A stretch of 64,000 bases of DNA. It comes from an uncultured Pelagibacteraceae bacterium (lineage in GTDB: Bacteria; Pseudomonadota; Alphaproteobacteria; Pelagibacterales; Pelagibacteraceae). Shown here in pieces: positions 21,603-36,343 of the stretch (position 1 is its first letter; each line of letters opens with the position of its first letter). Under the pieces are notes generated by a model. The model had not been told where the DNA came from. It worked only from the letters and a program-made list of their open reading frames with translations, and searched no databases. The DNA lies in contig CACMQA010000002.1 of NCBI GenBank assembly GCA_902615715.1, positions 1 to 64,000 on the forward strand, given 5' to 3'. A program made the position numbers and the translations under genes.

Positions 21603-21648
21603 AGTCTGAGCACATAAATATTTCTATAAAAAAATTTGTGCTCGGACT
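21603..21648. terminator. bidirectional terminator-like hairpin
   Basis: A 12-bp stem pairs 21603-21614 with 21637-21648 (one G-U pair) around an A/T-rich 22-base loop. It sits between the micropeptide on the plus strand and the 27-residue ORF ending at 21652 on the minus strand, so it can end transcription from both sides. The trailing U-tracts (TTCTTT on plus, TCTTTT on minus) are short. Confidence 0.55.
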
Positions 21649-21651
21649 TCT

Positions 21652-21735
21652 TTAAAAAATATATTTATCCGCTAGGTAAAACAAAATGCCAACTGCTACA
21701 CCTAATAGTATCCAGTAATAATTATCTCTTATCAT
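21652..21735 (-). CDS. 27-residue single-span membrane micro-ORF coupled to the MazG-like gene
   Basis: The start ATG at 21735 overlaps the stop of the upstream pyrophosphohydrolase gene as ATGA, the usual arrangement for translational coupling. The product begins MIRDNYYW, has a hydrophobic core ILLGVAVGILFYLA, and ends DKYIF before TAA. This is a plausible single membrane helix with charged ends. Its stop is directly followed by the terminator-like hairpin, so the reading frame exactly fills the space to the end of the operon. Function unknown. It could be a small membrane anchor or partner for the enzyme encoded just before it, which is inference. Confidence 0.55.
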   Translation of the reverse strand: MIRDNYYWILLGVAVGILFYLADKYIF

Positions 21736-22103
21736 GCTACAAACTTGGTTAAATCTGGTTTAAAATAATTAGGACCTTTCATTACTTTGCCTCTACTGTT
21801 GAAAATAGGTTTGCCGTCTGAACCTAATTTACTCATATTTGAGTCTTGTACTTCTTTAAAACATTTATCTAAATCTATTCCAAATGCATGACCGGCACCA
21901 TAAGTCACATAAAGTATATCGGTTAATGCATCGGCAACTTCTTTAATATCTTTCTTATCAATTGCCTCTTTTAATTCCTCTAACTCCTCTTTTATAAGAT
22001 CATGCCTTAAAGAGGTAATTTTATCATTTGGAAAACCTGCTTTTTCTTTGATTTCTTGGCCAAACGTTTCCATAAATTTTTTCACACTTTCAAAATTTGT
22101 CAT
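21732..22103 (-). CDS. MazG-like / PRA-PH nucleotide pyrophosphohydrolase
   Basis: The 123-residue all-alpha pyrophosphohydrolase of the MazG/HisE superfamily has acidic metal-binding motifs EELEELKEA (about 39-47) and EVADALTDILYV (about 56-67), the ExxE...ExxD pattern that binds Mg and hydrolyses NTPs to NMP and pyrophosphate. A C-terminal segment (NMSKLGSDGKPIFNSRGKV) is typical of single-domain house-cleaning or dNTP-trimming members. Start ATG 22103 has an AAAGGA ribosome site. It is divergent from fumC and followed by an overlapping 27-residue ORF. Substrate is not readable. Confidence 0.85.
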   Translation of the reverse strand: MTNFESVKKFMETFGQEIKEKAGFPNDKITSLRHDLIKEELEELKEAIDKKDIKEVADALTDILYVTYGAGHAFGIDLDKCFKEVQDSNMSKLGSDGKPIFNSRGKVMKGPNYFKPDLTKFVA

Positions 22104-22162
22104 TTCTTTTCCTTTATAATTTATAATTATTTATAAAAGTGTATTATAGACATGATTCAAAT

Positions 22163-23551
22163 ATGAAATACAGAACAGAATTCGATAGTATCGGAAAAAT
22201 AAACGTCCCTGGTGATAAGTACTGGGGGGCCTCTACTGAAAGATCTAATAAATATTTTAACATTGGAGATTTTTTGGTAAGGCCTTTAGTTATACATTCA
22301 ATAGCAATAATAAAAAAAGCAGCTGCGATCGTAAATGCAAGAAATAAAGATTTAGATCCAAAGCTAAGTAAATATATTGTCAAAGCTGCTGAGGAAGTTA
22401 TCAAGGGAAAACATGATGACCACTTTCCTTTAAAAGTTTGGCAAACTGGATCGGGCACTCAAACAAATATGAATGTGAATGAAGTTATTGCTAATAGAGC
22501 AATTCAAATGATGGGTGGAAAATTAGGTTCTAAAAAACCTGTTCATCCAAATGATCACGTCAATAAATCTCAGTCTACCAATGATGTTTTTCCCACTGCA
22601 ATGCATATCGCTATTGCATTAAAATCAAAAGAAAAACTTTTACCGTCACTAAAATTACTAAACAAAGAATTAGAAAAAAAATCTAAACAATTTAAAAATA
22701 TTGTAAAAGTAGGAAGAACTCATTTACAAGATGCTACTCCTTTAACTCTTGGTCAAGAATTTTCAGGTTATCATGCTCAATTAAAAAAATGCATAATTAG
22801 AATCGAAAATGCTTTAAAAGAAATTAATCATTTGGCCCAAGGAGGGACGGCTGTAGGCACAGGGTTAAATACTAAAAAAAACTTCGATAAGAAGATAATT
22901 AAAGAAATAAGTAAAATTACAAAAATTCCTTTTAAACCAGCAACAAATAAATTTGCGGCTTTGGCGGCACATGATGAAATTGTAAATTTTTCTGGCACTT
23001 TAAATACTACAGCAGTATGTTTGATGAAGATTGCAAACGATATTAGATTTTTAGGTTCAGGTCCTAGAGCGGGATATGGAGAACTTATTCTTCCTTCAAA
23101 CGAACCGGGATCATCTATTATGCCTGGTAAAGTTAATCCAACTCAATCTGAAGCAGTCACAATGGTTTGTGTAAAGGTAATTGGGAATCATAATGGTATT
23201 ACAATGGCTGGATCACACGGACACTTTGAACTAAATGTTTTCAAACCATTAATCATTCACAATATTTTGCAATCAATAGAAATAATGAGCGACTCTTCAA
23301 AAACCTTTGCTTTATACTGTGTAAAAGGAATAAAAGCTGACAAAAAAAGAATAAAACATCTGTTAGATAGTTCTTTAATGTTAGTTACCGCGTTAGCACC
23401 AAAAATTGGTTATGATAAAGCTGCCCACATTGCTAAAACAGCTCACAAAAATGGTACAACTTTAAAAGAAGAGGTTATTAAAGCGGGCTTAATAAAAGAA
23501 AGAGAGTACGATAAAATTATGAGCCCAATCAAAATGACTAAACCAAAGTAA
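22163..23551 (+). CDS. fumC: fumarate hydratase class II
   Basis: The 462-residue iron-independent fumarase of the TCA cycle has the lyase-superfamily signature [11 protein letters not shown] with the catalytic serine loop. The substrate-site segments [28 protein letters not shown] and [16 protein letters not shown] are all present. The frame extends to a GTG at 22139, but ATG 22163 ([16 protein letters not shown]) gives the normal class II N-terminus. Confidence 0.97.
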   Translation: MKYRTEFDSIGKINVPGDKYWGASTERSNKYFNIGDFLVRPLVIHSIAIIKKAAAIVNARNKDLDPKLSKYIVKAAEEVIKGKHDDHFPLKVWQTGSGTQTNMNVNEVIANRAIQMMGGKLGSKKPVHPNDHVNKSQSTNDVFPTAMHIAIALKSKEKLLPSLKLLNKELEKKSKQFKNIVKVGRTHLQDATPLTLGQEFSGYHAQLKKCIIRIENALKEINHLAQGGTAVGTGLNTKKNFDKKIIKEISKITKIPFKPATNKFAALAAHDEIVNFSGTLNTTAVCLMKIANDIRFLGSGPRAGYGELILPSNEPGSSIMPGKVNPTQSEAVTMVCVKVIGNHNGITMAGSHGHFELNVFKPLIIHNILQSIEIMSDSSKTFALYCVKGIKADKKRIKHLLDSSLMLVTALAPKIGYDKAAHIAKTAHKNGTTLKEEVIKAGLIKEREYDKIMSPIKMTKPK

Positions 23552-23552
23552 C

Positions 23553-24956
23553 TTACAAGATTTCCAAAATAAAATTTTTTATTTTTTTTAATTTGAACAT
23601 TTTTAAAAGACTTTCATTTAGAATAATATCTTCAAACTTTTCTTTAAAATATTTTAAATCTTCTTCGGATGCCTCATATTTCTCATTCAGAGAAATTTTC
23701 TTCAGATTAATCTTTTTATTTAGGATATTTAAATTACCTCTAGCATTAAGTTGAAATATTTCATTTTTTTCTTTTGTTTTAATTGAAAATATTTTTAAAA
23801 ATTTTTGTTTATCCTTGGAATTAATTAAACAATTAAATGAAAGTAATGGAAAATCTTCTAATAAGTTAATATTCCCTGAACATTTAAAATTACTATTAGA
23901 TAATGAAAAATTTTTTATATAATTAATTCTACCATATGCTAGATCAATATTTAATTTTAGTTCATTAAATAAACTACGAGAAATTTTTTTCGACTCAAAA
24001 TTTATATTACTTTTAATATTAATTTTTTTTATTATCTCTCTAAGCTCTGATAGTTTATTAAAATCCAATTTTTCCAATAACGAAAGATTTAAATCTTCAA
24101 TAATAACATTTGATTTAATATCGAAAAACGGTTTTAAACGAATTGAGCTCTCACCACTTAAAGAAAGGTTTCTATTTCTTAAAAATAAATTATTAATTTT
24201 TAGTTCACTGTCATTTAGTTCGAAAAGAAATTTTAAGTTTGTTGCAAGTATTTTTGATTTTAAATTTCCTTTAATAATTTCATTTTTATTGACTTTATCA
24301 AAAAGTATATCAGTCCTGATACCAGAATTTGGTATAATAAAATTTATAGTTTTAAAATTATTATCTAATTTAATTTTAAATTTTTTATTAAAAATTTTGC
24401 CTTTAATTAAATTTTTATTGTACCCAAAATTATCGAATTTTATATTTTCTATATTAAGTATTAATTTATTTTGATCAATTAATTTAAGGTTCAAGTTGTC
24501 AAACGAAAATTTATTTTTTTGTGTAAAAAGTTGTTTGAAAAGAAATTTTAAATTTTTGACATCAACTGTCGCGTGGTTATCTTCAATAAATATTTTTTTA
24601 ATTTTAAAATTATCATAATTATATATACTTAAAATATGAGGATATATATTCAAATTTTTAACTTTTAATTCAATAGTTTGTGATTTTGAAATTATCGAAA
24701 CATTCTCGAGCTCCAATCTAGGAAACGGCAGAGATTTAAAATTAATTTTTTCATAACTACTAATTTCAAAATTGTAATTTTCTAAAATATGTTTCTTTAA
24801 AATGTTGGCTTTCTTCTCGTAATCAAAAAAATTGGGAATAAGCACAAATAAGGCGGTAGAAATAATGAATATTGTAATTAAATATCTAAGAAAAAAAATA
24901 AATCTAAAAAACTTTGAATATTTATTGTTAATTGTTTTATAAAATTTATTTAACAT
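23553..24956 (-). CDS. AsmA-like inner-membrane protein
   Basis: The 467-residue protein has one N-terminal membrane segment (about 24-45) and a long periplasmic part rich in Asn/Lys/Ile beta-strand repeats. The start of that part (residues about 60-90, with PFPRLELENVSI) is the recognisable AsmA N-terminal pattern. AsmA-family proteins are thought to assist lipid transfer or outer membrane assembly. The rest is low-complexity by composition, so the family call rests on this region and overall layout. It converges with fumC, one base apart, and is divergent from the helicase gene. Confidence 0.65.
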   Translation of the reverse strand: MLNKFYKTINNKYSKFFRFIFFLRYLITIFIISTALFVLIPNFFDYEKKANILKKHILENYNFEISSYEKINFKSLPFPRLELENVSIISKSQTIELKVKNLNIYPHILSIYNYDNFKIKKIFIEDNHATVDVKNLKFLFKQLFTQKNKFSFDNLNLKLIDQNKLILNIENIKFDNFGYNKNLIKGKIFNKKFKIKLDNNFKTINFIIPNSGIRTDILFDKVNKNEIIKGNLKSKILATNLKFLFELNDSELKINNLFLRNRNLSLSGESSIRLKPFFDIKSNVIIEDLNLSLLEKLDFNKLSELREIIKKINIKSNINFESKKISRSLFNELKLNIDLAYGRINYIKNFSLSNSNFKCSGNINLLEDFPLLSFNCLINSKDKQKFLKIFSIKTKEKNEIFQLNARGNLNILNKKINLKKISLNEKYEASEEDLKYFKEKFEDIILNESLLKMFKLKKIKNFILEIL

Positions 24957-25000
24957 TTTTTTTATTTTTATAACTAGTATATAAATGAAAATTCTCTCTT

Positions 25001-27033
25001 ATGAATAACATAGATAACTTAATTGAAAACCTTAACAAAGAACAAAAAGAAGCAGTTCTTAGCACTGAGGGGCCAAACCTAGTTGTTGCTGGAGCAGGCT
25101 CTGGTAAAACTAAAGTTTTAACAACAAGACTAATACATATCATTAATCAAAAAAAAGCGTGGCCAAATCAAATATTGTGCGTAACCTTTACAAATAAAGC
25201 AGCTAAAGAAATGCAAAATAGAGTAATGCAATATATTAAGGGAAGTTCAAATGCTGTACCTTGGTTAGGTACATTTCACTCAATTAGCGTAAAATTTTTA
25301 AGAAGGCATGCTGAGGCTTTAGGGTATAATAGTAATTTTACAATTTTAGATACCGATGATCAAAAAAAATTAATTCGAAATATTGTAAAAGGGGAAGATT
25401 TAGATGCTAAAAAATTTTCACCGCAGCTAATTATCTATCATATAGATCAATGGAAAAATAAAGGGCTTTTACCTAAAGATATAAAATTAGAAAAATCTGG
25501 ATCAATTATAAAATCAATATTAAAAGTTTATGAAATTTATCAAAATAAGACAAAGGATTTAAATGCATTTGATTTTGGTGATTTGATTTTGTTTTGTGTT
25601 AAGCTTTTCGAAGAACATAAAGATATAAAAGAAATATATCAAAAAAATTTTAAATATATCTTAGTTGATGAATTCCAGGATACAAACTTTATTCAAAATA
25701 AATGGTTAAATTTATTAGTTAATAAAAATCAAAATATTTGTTGTGTAGGTGATGATGACCAATCAATTTATAGCTGGAGAGGTGCAGAAATTAAAAATTT
25801 TCTTACATTTGATCAAATTTATAAAAACTGTAAAGTATTTAAGCTAGAACAAAATTATAGATCTACAAAAAATATTTTAGAAACGGCATCAAGTTTAATT
25901 TCAAATAATTCTAATAGGGTAGGTAAAAAATTGTGGTCCTCAGCTACCCAAGGAGAATTGGTTAAACTAAATTGTTATAGAACTGGTAAAGAAGAAGCTC
26001 AAGGTATAAGCGATATTATTGAAAATAAAATTAAAAAAAAATATTCTCTTAATAATGTTTCAATATTAGTAAGAGCGATTTATCAAACTAGAGAATTTGA
26101 AGAAAGATTTCTTCAAGTTGGTATTGGTTACAGAGTTTTAGGGGGTATAAAGTTCTACGAGCGAGCTGAAATTAAAGATGCAGTATCTTACCTTCGCATT
26201 ATCAATCAAAAGTTTGATGATTTAGCTTTAGAAAGGGTTATTGGTACTCCTAAAAGGGGCGTCGGCGAGAATACACTAAATCAAATTTATAATTTCGGAA
26301 AAGCTAATAAATTATGTTTGGAGGATTCTATTATTAAAATGACAGAAAAAGGAGAATTTAAACCAAAAGTAAAAACTGTGCTTAATCAATTAATAAAAAT
26401 GATACATAAATGGCGTAAAGACTCGATAAATATGAAACATTATGATTTGTTAAAATTAGTTTTAGATGAGTCCGGATATTCATCAGTGTTAAAGAATAAA
26501 AAAGATTTAGAAAATGAAAACAGATTAGAGAATTTAAAGGAGTTGCTTAGAGCTATGCAAGATTATGATAATTTACAAAATTTTTTAGAACATGTTGCTT
26601 TAGCTACTTCTATAGATCAAGAGTGGGAGGGTGCAAAGATCAATTTAATGACAATGCATGCAGCAAAAGGATTAGAATTCGACGTTGTATTTCTGCCAGG
26701 TTGGGAAGAGGGTTTGTTTCCACATCAGAAATCTCTAGAAGAGAAGGGAGATTTTGCTTTAGAAGAGGAAAGAAGATTGGCGTACGTAGGTATAACTAGA
26801 GCAAAAAAAGAAGCTTTTTTATCCTTTGCTATGAAAAGAGCATACCACGGTGATTGGATGGATGCTTTACCTTCAAGATTTATTAATGAGATACCAGATG
26901 AAAGTGTAGAAAAAAATGAAATAGGTTTACACGACTCAGATGATTTTGAATTTAATCAAGATAACGCTATAGAATTTAATGAAGAATACCGAAGTCCTGG
27001 TTGGGATAGATATAAAAAAAATAAAATTCTCAA

Positions 27034-27046
<13 letters not shown>
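25001..27046 (+). CDS. uvrD: UvrD/PcrA-type superfamily 1 DNA helicase
   Basis: The 681-residue 3'-5' helicase shows the motifs in order: LNKEQKEAV (Q motif), Walker A AGAGSGKT at 30-37, TFTNKAAKEM, GTFHSI, DEFQDTN at about 223-229, GDDDQSIYSWRGA, QNYRS, MTMHAAKGLEFD and VGITRAKKE. It unwinds DNA in mismatch and excision repair and clears stalled polymerase. At 681 residues it is slightly shorter than E. coli UvrD, mainly in the C-terminal tail. The last 13 bases overlap the aminopeptidase gene. UvrD versus PcrA versus Rep cannot be separated firmly. Confidence 0.93.
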
Positions 27047-31609
<4,563 letters not shown>

Positions 31610-31660
31610 AATCAAAATTATTATCAGATTAATAAAAAATTAATATGTTAAAAATTAAAA

Positions 31661-32587
31661 TTAAGCGTTTACAGCTAATTTTGATGAAAGAGAGTTATTA
31701 AGTTTTTTAGATAAACTTGATTTGTCTATTTTATTATCCATTAAAAATAGTTTTGAGCTAAACATCTTTCTCAAAAACATATTTGTCAATTCGTGGCCAC
31801 CTTGATAACATTTTACTTTTCCTAAAATTCTAAATCCAGAAAGAAGAAAATCACCAACCAAATCTAGAATCTTATGATTCACGAATTCTTTTTTATTTCT
31901 TAGTCCACCCTCATTTAAAACTTTCTCTCCATCAACAACAACTGCGTTGTCAAGTGATCCACCTTTAGCTAAGCCTGCTTGTTTAATTTTTTCAATATCT
32001 TTGAATAAACAAAATGTTCTTGAAATGGAAACATCGTTATAATTGTCTTTATCGAAATTTATGGCATTTTTTTGCTTACCAATTATTTGGTTATCATAGT
32101 TTAGTTGAAACTCGACTTCTAGTGAGCCATCATTAGGTTCTATTGAAATTTTTCTCTCTCCCTCAACTAGTTCGAATTTTTTTTCGATTTTTAAAAACTT
32201 TCTTTTTTCTGATAGTAATTTAGTTTCGGATATCTTTAAGATGTCTAAAAAATCTTTTGCTGAACCGTCCATGATTGGAACTTCAGTACTGTCGATTTCA
32301 ATTAAAGCGTTATCAATTCCTGCTAGGTAAAGAGCTGCTAGCAAATGCTCAACTGTAGAAACTTTGGCTCCATGATTATTTTCTAAAGTTGTACATAGTT
32401 TTGCTGATGTAACATTTAAGTAACTTGCTTTAATTAGATTATTATTTGGTAAGTCAATTCTTTTGAAAATAATTCCTTGATTAGCTCCAGCAGGCATTAC
32501 TTTTATTTTAGACTTGAAGCCCGAATGAAGGCCAATCCCTTCGAAAAATACAGGTTTTGTTAAAGTTTTTTGATAAATTTCAACCAT
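31661..32587 (-). CDS. lpxC: UDP-3-O-acyl-N-acetylglucosamine deacetylase
   Basis: The 308-residue zinc enzyme carries out the committed step of lipid A synthesis. Zinc ligands lie in STVEHLLAALYLAGIDN and FVNHKILDLVGD, and GIGLHSG and IMDGSAKDF motifs are present. The open frame extends 21 codons further, but ATG 32587 (MVEIYQKTLTKPVFFEGIGL) is the natural start. In the usual alphaproteobacterial order it follows ftsZ; here it follows ftsA directly. Confidence 0.96.
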   Translation of the reverse strand: MVEIYQKTLTKPVFFEGIGLHSGFKSKIKVMPAGANQGIIFKRIDLPNNNLIKASYLNVTSAKLCTTLENNHGAKVSTVEHLLAALYLAGIDNALIEIDSTEVPIMDGSAKDFLDILKISETKLLSEKRKFLKIEKKFELVEGERKISIEPNDGSLEVEFQLNYDNQIIGKQKNAINFDKDNYNDVSISRTFCLFKDIEKIKQAGLAKGGSLDNAVVVDGEKVLNEGGLRNKKEFVNHKILDLVGDFLLSGFRILGKVKCYQGGHELTNMFLRKMFSSKLFLMDNKIDKSSLSKKLNNSLSSKLAVNA

Positions 32588-32653
32588 GGAGAATGTTATA
32601 GAGAAGATGCTATTTAAATTTAAAACAACTAATATTTCTGAAAATAACAAAAA

Positions 32654-33850
32654 TTAACCAAATAAAGCCTCAAAAAATCTAGAAATTAGTGTTTTTTTAG
32701 AAAGTGATACAGGTATCGCCTCAGTCTTCCAACCAAAATGAACTAATTTTTCTAGAGTTTTTAGAATTTTTTCTGAAGATAAATCATTAACTGTTTTTAT
32801 TTCAAACTTATCTCTCATAGATAAAACATTTTTGAAAATGTTTTTAATATTTTCAATTTTTGAATTACTGTTTATTTCAAGAAAAATTGATTTACTTTTT
32901 TTTTGATAATAACACAAATTGCTATTATTAAAAATTATTAACTCTGATATTTCTATAATTCTGGATAGTGCAATATCATAAATCAATTTTTTTTTAATTT
33001 TTCTAAAATTTTCATTAGCAAAAAACTCTTCCTCTATGAGTTCATTATCAGGAATACTGTCGTTTAATTCTATATTACTTATAATAAGCTTTATAGTTTC
33101 CTTATTTAGTGATGTGATTTTTGATATATCTCTCAATATAATGTCTAAACCAAATTTAAAATTTTGTTCAAATTTAAGAGAATTATTCTCAAAGTAAAAA
33201 ATTTTACTTTTATCATCATCAATTTTTATTTGAAAAAAAGTATCAATATTTTTGTAACTCTCACTGATATGAGCTCCTTTTACAAAACTTTTAAGGAGAG
33301 TTTTTTTAATTTTCAAATTACAATTTTCAAAAATATTTTTTAAATTTTTAAAGTCATTTGTATTAATTAATGATAATGATAGTTCGTGAGAATAGAAATC
33401 CCCAAATAATCCTATAGGTAAATTTTCAACTTTTTTGTTATCTAAACAAAATTTAGAGTTAAAAATATGAATTGCAGTTTTTTGTGACTCAATTTTATCA
33501 ACGTATGATCTTAATGTATTTAAAATGTATGTAATATTCTCTCTTAAAATTTGAGATCCATTTAATTTTTTATAGCCAGATAGATTTATAAAAGACAAAT
33601 TAAAATTTTCTAAAATTAAAACTATATTTTTAAAAGTATAATTTAATTTATTTTCTATTAAATAAATATTTTCTTTGATTACACTCAAAATTTTTTCATA
33701 GTCAGAAATTCTATTGTCTTCAATGCCAATAATAGGAACTTCTGAATTATGAATAATACTCAAATCATCCTGATCATCATGCTTACATACAAAAAAGTTA
33801 AAATAAGTATCATTAATTTCTAAAAAGAGTGTTGGAGAAATATTTTTCAT
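32654..33850 (-). CDS. ftsA: divergent FtsA, membrane tether of the Z ring
   Basis: The 398-residue protein sits between ftsQ and lpxC, the standard ftsA slot. Its C-terminus (SLSKKTLISRFFEALFG) looks like the amphipathic membrane-targeting helix of FtsA. An N-terminal LFLEINDTYFNFF aligns in spirit with the actin phosphate-1 strand, but the usual DIGTT-type residues are gone. I cannot find a DIGGGTT phosphate-2 loop; the equivalent zone reads FFQIKIDDDKSKIF. The assignment rests mainly on context and the C-terminal helix, so the protein may have lost ATP binding. Very high Asn/Lys/Ile content. Confidence 0.75.
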   Translation of the reverse strand: MKNISPTLFLEINDTYFNFFVCKHDDQDDLSIIHNSEVPIIGIEDNRISDYEKILSVIKENIYLIENKLNYTFKNIVLILENFNLSFINLSGYKKLNGSQILRENITYILNTLRSYVDKIESQKTAIHIFNSKFCLDNKKVENLPIGLFGDFYSHELSLSLINTNDFKNLKNIFENCNLKIKKTLLKSFVKGAHISESYKNIDTFFQIKIDDDKSKIFYFENNSLKFEQNFKFGLDIILRDISKITSLNKETIKLIISNIELNDSIPDNELIEEEFFANENFRKIKKKLIYDIALSRIIEISELIIFNNSNLCYYQKKSKSIFLEINSNSKIENIKNIFKNVLSMRDKFEIKTVNDLSSEKILKTLEKLVHFGWKTEAIPVSLSKKTLISRFFEALFG

Positions 33851-33853
33851 CTT

Positions 33854-34510
33854 CTATTTTAAGATAAGCTGGTTATTTATTCTAAAATCGAAAGTTTTAT
33901 ATTTTTGAAATTCATTATTTTTAATTAAGTTAATGTAATTTTCTAAACTTTTTACATAATTTTTTGATGGAAGTTTAATCAATTTATCATCAATAGTTAA
34001 CAGATCCCATCTTTTAGTTTTAAAAAGAGTGAATCTTTTAATTATTTCTATTGGAAAGTTTATTTTAATAAGTTCCTCATAAAATATTTTAAATTCTTTC
34101 CTGTTTCCGAAAACATATGGTAGGTCCTGATAGTCTTTATTGTTAGTGAATTTTATAAGTTCAATTTTCTTACTTAAATAAAATTTTTTTTTTTTATTGA
34201 AAAGAATTGCGATAGGTTCCTTTTCAAATATTTTTATTTGTAAAGTGGAAGGATATTTTTTTTTTATTCTATAACTTTCAATGAAAGTATTTTGCATTAA
34301 CAAATTTTCAATTTCTTCATAATCTAAAAATATAAGATTTCTGTTGTAAATAGAAACTAATAATTTCTTTATTTCTTCGTCTTTAATTAAAAGATTATTT
34401 TCAATGATTATTTCATTTAAGTTAAATTTTGAAAAAAAAATTTTTTGCGGAAAAGTAATGGTTGAAAGTAAGACCAGCAATACTAAAGAAAGTAATAATT
34501 TTTTTTTCAT
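33854..34510 (-). CDS. ftsQ: FtsQ, divisome membrane protein
   Basis: The 218-residue protein has an N-terminal membrane segment (about 4-23) and a periplasmic POTRA-type domain (FNLNEIIIENNLLIKDEEI onward), followed by a beta domain ending in FDFRINNQLILK. It bridges early and late divisome proteins. The family is poorly conserved; the position between ddl and ftsA secures the call. It overlaps ddl by 4 bases and ends 3 bases before ftsA. Confidence 0.9.
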   Translation of the reverse strand: MKKKLLLSLVLLVLLSTITFPQKIFFSKFNLNEIIIENNLLIKDEEIKKLLVSIYNRNLIFLDYEEIENLLMQNTFIESYRIKKKYPSTLQIKIFEKEPIAILFNKKKKFYLSKKIELIKFTNNKDYQDLPYVFGNRKEFKIFYEELIKINFPIEIIKRFTLFKTKRWDLLTIDDKLIKLPSKNYVKSLENYINLIKNNEFQKYKTFDFRINNQLILK

Positions 34511-35448
34511 TTATTGGTACTTGCATCTAATAAAATTTTTTCGACTAAGTTTTCAAAATTTATTTTTTTATAACTAGCAATTTCAGGCACTAGAGATAAA
34601 CTTGTCATACCGGGCTGAGTATTAATTTCTAATAAATAAAAGTTATTTTTATAAAATTTAAAATCAGATCTAGTAACACCTCTGCAGTTTAAAGCTCTAT
34701 GCGTTTTTTCAGCAATTTTTAAAATTTCTTTATACTTTTGTTTAGATAATCTCGCAGGCATCACATGTGCAGTATTAGCTTTTTTAGTATATTTAGCTTT
34801 GTAGTCGTAAAATAATCTTTTTGGTATTAGCTCTATTGCACCGAGGGGACTTCCATTTATAACTGCTACTTGAATTTCTTGACCACCAATATATTCCTCT
34901 ATTATCAACTCATCATATTTGGTTAATTGTCGTTTAACTGATTTAAATAGTTTTTCTTTATTTTTACAAATTTCAACTCCTAAACTTGAACCTTCGTTAG
35001 AAGGTTTTGAAACGATTGGAAAATTCAATTTTTTTTTGTTAATTATTTTATTCAATGACATATTTTTAAGTTCAATCTTGTTTATTGAAAAAAATTTTGG
35101 TGTTCTAATTTTACTCTTAATGAATATTTTTTTTGAAATTGTTTTATTCATGGCATTGAAAGAACTAATGACTCCCGAGTGAGTGTATGGAATATTTAGA
35201 TATTCAAAGTAACTTTGTGCAACACCATCTTCTCCATCTTTGCCATGTAAGGCATTGAAGATTGCATCTACATTTTTTTTATTTATTGAGTTAAAATTTT
35301 TTATTTTAGGGTCAAAAATTTTGACCTTATAGCCTTTTTTTTTTAGAGCTTTTGCACAAGCTTTTCCGCTTTCTAAGCTGACTGCTCTTTCTCCTGAAGT
35401 GCCTCCCAAAACTACAAGGACTTTTTTAAATTTTTTTTTAATCACCAA
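34507..35448 (-). CDS. ddl: D-alanine-D-alanine ligase
   Basis: The 313-residue ATP-grasp enzyme makes the D-Ala-D-Ala dipeptide for MurF. Signatures include LGGTSGERAVSLESG (N-terminal), NALHGKDGEDG, SKPSNEGSSLGV, and NTQPGMTSLSLVPEIA with metal ligands. No ATG precedes the domain; TTG 35448 or GTG 35445 must start it, overlapping the murB end by up to 11 bases. Confidence 0.95.
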   Translation of the reverse strand: MVIKKKFKKVLVVLGGTSGERAVSLESGKACAKALKKKGYKVKIFDPKIKNFNSINKKNVDAIFNALHGKDGEDGVAQSYFEYLNIPYTHSGVISSFNAMNKTISKKIFIKSKIRTPKFFSINKIELKNMSLNKIINKKKLNFPIVSKPSNEGSSLGVEICKNKEKLFKSVKRQLTKYDELIIEEYIGGQEIQVAVINGSPLGAIELIPKRLFYDYKAKYTKKANTAHVMPARLSKQKYKEILKIAEKTHRALNCRGVTRSDFKFYKNNFYLLEINTQPGMTSLSLVPEIASYKKINFENLVEKILLDASTNK

Positions 35449-36343
35449 TAATTTTAATCTCTAATTCTAGATCAACTCCAGTTTTTTCAAAAACCTTCTT
35501 TTTCACTTTATATATCAGGTTTTCAATATCCGAGGATTTAGCGTTACCATTGTTAACAAAGAAGTTGCAATGTTTTTCAGAAATCATTGCATCTCCTTCT
35601 TTTAAATTTATACATCCTGCATCTTTTATTAACATCCATGCTTTTTTATCATTACTAATATTTTTAAAGGTGCTACCACATGTTTTAATTTGACTTGGTT
35701 GAGATAATTTTTTTCTGTTTATAAAATTGATTTCCTTTTTTTCAATTTCTTCTTTTTTTGCAACAGACCCCTCTAATTTGGCAGAAATAAAAATTAAATC
35801 TTTTGATAAATTTGACCCCCTATAAAAGAATTTAATGTCATCTTTTTTAATCTCAATTTCTGAAAATTTATTTTTATCTATTGCTTTAATAGATATTAAA
35901 ATTTTTGATATATCATTATTATAACAGCCAGCATTCATGATAATTGCGCCTCCAATCGATCCCGGTATACATGATAAAAACTCAAAATTGGTAAGATTAT
36001 TTTCTTTTGCAAAGTTTGCTACTTTTCGATCAAGTGTTGCAGCACCAACTTCTATTACATTTTTTTCAACTAGTTTAGTGAATGAAAAACTTTTTCCAAG
36101 CTTTATCACTACTCCTTTAACACCATTATCTCTAATTAAAGTATTAGATCCAGCACCCAAAATTGTAGTTTTTAAATTCTGTTTATTTATATCTCTTAAA
36201 AATTCTATTAGTTGATTTTTGTCTTTTACTTTATAAAAATATTCCGCTTCACCTCCTAAATTGAACCAGCTATAATTCGAGAGCTTCACATTCGTACTTA
36301 AATCATCTCCAAATTTTTTAATAAAATTATTATCTAAAGTCAT
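35438..36343 (-). CDS. murB: UDP-N-acetylenolpyruvoylglucosamine reductase
   Basis: The 301-residue FAD enzyme reduces UDP-GlcNAc-enolpyruvate to UDP-MurNAc. Motifs are NYSWFNLGGEAEYF, LGAGSNTLIRD, IPGSIGGAIIMNAGCY, and the catalytic region FFYRGSN and GSTFKN. ATG 36343 forms an ATGA overlap with the murC stop; nine further upstream codons are unlikely to be used. Confidence 0.96.
   Translation of the reverse strand: MTLDNNFIKKFGDDLSTNVKLSNYSWFNLGGEAEYFYKVKDKNQLIEFLRDINKQNLKTTILGAGSNTLIRDNGVKGVVIKLGKSFSFTKLVEKNVIEVGAATLDRKVANFAKENNLTNFEFLSCIPGSIGGAIIMNAGCYNNDISKILISIKAIDKNKFSEIEIKKDDIKFFYRGSNLSKDLIFISAKLEGSVAKKEEIEKKEINFINRKKLSQPSQIKTCGSTFKNISNDKKAWMLIKDAGCINLKEGDAMISEKHCNFFVNNGNAKSSDIENLIYKVKKKVFEKTGVDLELEIKIIGD

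Noticed and set aside
21594-21608. four-codon ORF (MKRV) after the micropeptide
   Set aside because: It is too short to support, and its end is inside the terminator-like stem.
24957-25000. IS, prophage or horizontally acquired island around the AsmA-like gene
   Set aside because: Its extreme Asn/Lys/Ile content matches other poorly conserved membrane proteins here (FtsA, FtsQ), and there are no repeats, integrases or tRNA scars nearby.
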